Assembly (NCBI RefSeq): GCF_048128805.1
Contig: NC_136010.1
Location: 28,507,980-28,571,979 of the forward strand
DNA: 64,000 nucleotides
Source of the DNA: Centroberyx gerrardi
Lineage: Eukaryota > Chordata > Actinopteri > Beryciformes > Berycidae
Direction: 5' to 3'
How positions within the stretch are numbered: position 1 is the stretch's first letter; the number at the start of each line of letters is the position of its first letter. The position numbers and the translations under genes were made by a program. Below the pieces are notes generated by a model that made no database searches, was not told where the DNA came from, and saw nothing but the letters and a program-made list of their open reading frames with translations. Shown here one piece after another: positions 60,251 through 64,000 of this stretch.

Positions 60251-60960
60251 CTAGCCCAGATACCGTCGGTTCTCTTGTATGGAAAGAACGTTTAAGCAAA
60301 CACCATTCAAAAATCCAGCTATTTAAAGTTTTCTGGCTTATCGGAAAACTTGTATATATCGTAAACATGACTTAATACAGTTTTCGAATCGATAGAGTGC
60401 ACTCTTCGATTCGGCATGCATGCGATACTCCAAGCAGCACTCAATTCAGTAAAATGTCAACTTTTTTAAGTGGTTCACCTTATATTCTCACGATCTTCTT
60501 CCACCAAAATACACCTTAGCGAGCGGTGTGGAACAATTGTAGAAGTTAATATTTTATTGAGAGGACGCTGCACAGTGGATCAGGTGTAAGCCGAATTGAC
60601 CAGTAGATTCTTAAGACTCGTAAAACATTTTAAATCATTTTCTATAGGTTGTGTAGGTTTGCTGATCGACAAGGCGGTTTGAAACTGCCAGATTTTTTGA
60701 ACGAGGGCGTGACTGGCCATACAAAAGACAGGACACCGGCACTTTTTCAGGTTACGTCACTACTAACCGGCTGGTCAGCTTACCGACACCACATCTGTCA
60801 GTCACAACATGTATTATACATGCAGCATTGTTAAATAAAGCATGCTCTGTTGGGTCCAGGATACAGAGTTCCATTCATGTTTTAGGAACTGTCACATAAA
60901 AGCTGCTATTTACATAATTTTGCAAATGTCGTGACCAGGGAACCTTCTAGAGTGGAATGT
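60251..60960. other. Intergenic spacer between ddost and plekhm2
   Basis: No exon seen. Both genes run leftward, so this holds the end of the ddost transcript unit and the distal plekhm2 promoter. Confidence 0.5.
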
Positions 60961-60966
60961 CAATAT

Positions 60967-61486
60967 TTTATTGCAGTTTGGGATGAATCCAACTTTTGCT
61001 GCAAACACATTACAGTCTCATCAACAGAAACAAATTTGATCAGTCAGAAGAATATTCAGTGCATGTAGTTACCACATCAAGCTTTCCTGATCCTCAAAAT
61101 AGGGAATCAAATTTAAATTGGATTTATGAGATGTTCCAAGACAAGTGCTCTACTAGACAACTGTATCACACATAAAGAAACTTTATACAATCCTGACTGA
61201 ACTCAGAATGTGTACAGGCCTTTGAGTGATTTTATTCACAAGAATGGCATTTCTTTTAAAAGTACAAAAAAAAATCTCCCAACCATGGCATGTAATGGTT
61301 GAGCACCCCTTTTGGCCTCCAAACCCCTTATTAGCTGAATACCCCAACAGAAACAATATTTTCACGCAGGATTGCAGTCCAAGTCTCTGCCAGAAGATTC
61401 ACACCACCAAGGCCTTCAATTTCCACTCTTCACACCAAAAGGCCAAATTTATAATCTCTTTTTCCGACCCGCCTTGCTTCTCTGCC
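60967..61486 (-). other. ddost: ddost 3' UTR with polyadenylation hexamers
   Basis: Minus-strand AATAAA occurs at 61,231-61,236 and at 60,967-60,972, giving possible 3'UTRs of about 250 or 520 bases. Which is used cannot be told from the sequence. Confidence 0.55.
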
Positions 61487-63625
<2,139 letters not shown>

Positions 63626-64000
63626 CTGAAGACCACAACAAGGAGGGCAGATATTGGATTTTTATTAAAAATCAGATATGGTCCAATCAGTGTCGTCCAC
63701 CTCTGATATGATGCAGTTTGATTGATTACATATTTATTGTAGAATTGATCAGTACTACACTGGTTGTCAATGGGAAGCCCTGAACCTGAATTCCAGTGAA
63801 ACATTCTGATGACATTTTTTATTATTATCGTGGGTTTCAATGTTTTATTGAGAGAGTTTTACTTTCCAATGGTCTAAATGCTGTTTCAGTGGCTTTACCT
63901 GGCATAATAAAATGAAGTGTGGACTGATGCTCATATACAGCTATTTCTTCATGTGTTCTTAACTGGTATGAACACCAGAGAAGAAGAGCTCAGACAAGTC

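Overview
The window is ordinary nuclear DNA from a ray-finned fish, most likely a spiny-rayed teleost. The evidence is long CA/GT microsatellites, many small inverted-repeat transposons, GT-AG introns of fish size, and vertebrate exons that can be read one by one. Every gene I can name lies on the minus strand. In transcription order, right to left, they are: the 3' part of ddost (48-kDa subunit of oligosaccharyltransferase, entering from the right edge), all of plekhm2 (SKIP, the lysosome-kinesin adaptor; 20 coding exons, 1052 aa) and nearly all of ano7 (anoctamin-7, a TMEM16 membrane protein; 22 coding exons, 896 aa, last exon unresolved). Exon borders were placed by hand from splice sites, reading phase and remembered family sequence. 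The lengths sum to whole codons in plekhm2 and keep frame through all ano7 exons found.

Layout: 1-105 is a possible partial exon of an unidentified minus-strand gene. 106-14,600 has no recognisable coding exon; it holds microsatellites, several terminal-inverted-repeat (TIR) elements, and complex sequence that looks like vertebrate conserved noncoding DNA (about 4.2-4.8 and 7.9-9.3 kb). 14,600-18,600 lies beyond the last ano7 exon I can support and may carry its terminal exon and 3'UTR. 18,628-32,867 is the ano7 coding region, with its upstream exon and promoter to about 33.3 kb. 33.3-37.5 kb is intergenic and repeat-rich. 37.6-40.5 kb is the likely plekhm2 3'UTR, 40,480-59,715 the plekhm2 coding region, 59.7-60.3 kb its promoter. 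60.97-64.0 kb is the 3' end of ddost.

The three genes do not form a pathway: ER N-glycosylation, lysosome movement to microtubule plus ends, and a membrane scramblase/channel-family protein. I found no new multi-gene system. What stands out is genome architecture: two hAT-type miniature elements in opposite orientation bracketing ano7 exons 2-5, each with an intact 8-bp target duplication; a perfect 34-bp-arm hairpin and a 45-bp in-frame minisatellite in plekhm2 introns; a 30-bp perfect palindrome next to a TA tract; a decayed Harbinger-type transposon with a Myb/SANT-like remnant ending 34 bp from a plekhm2 splice donor; and a GC-AG intron in ano7.
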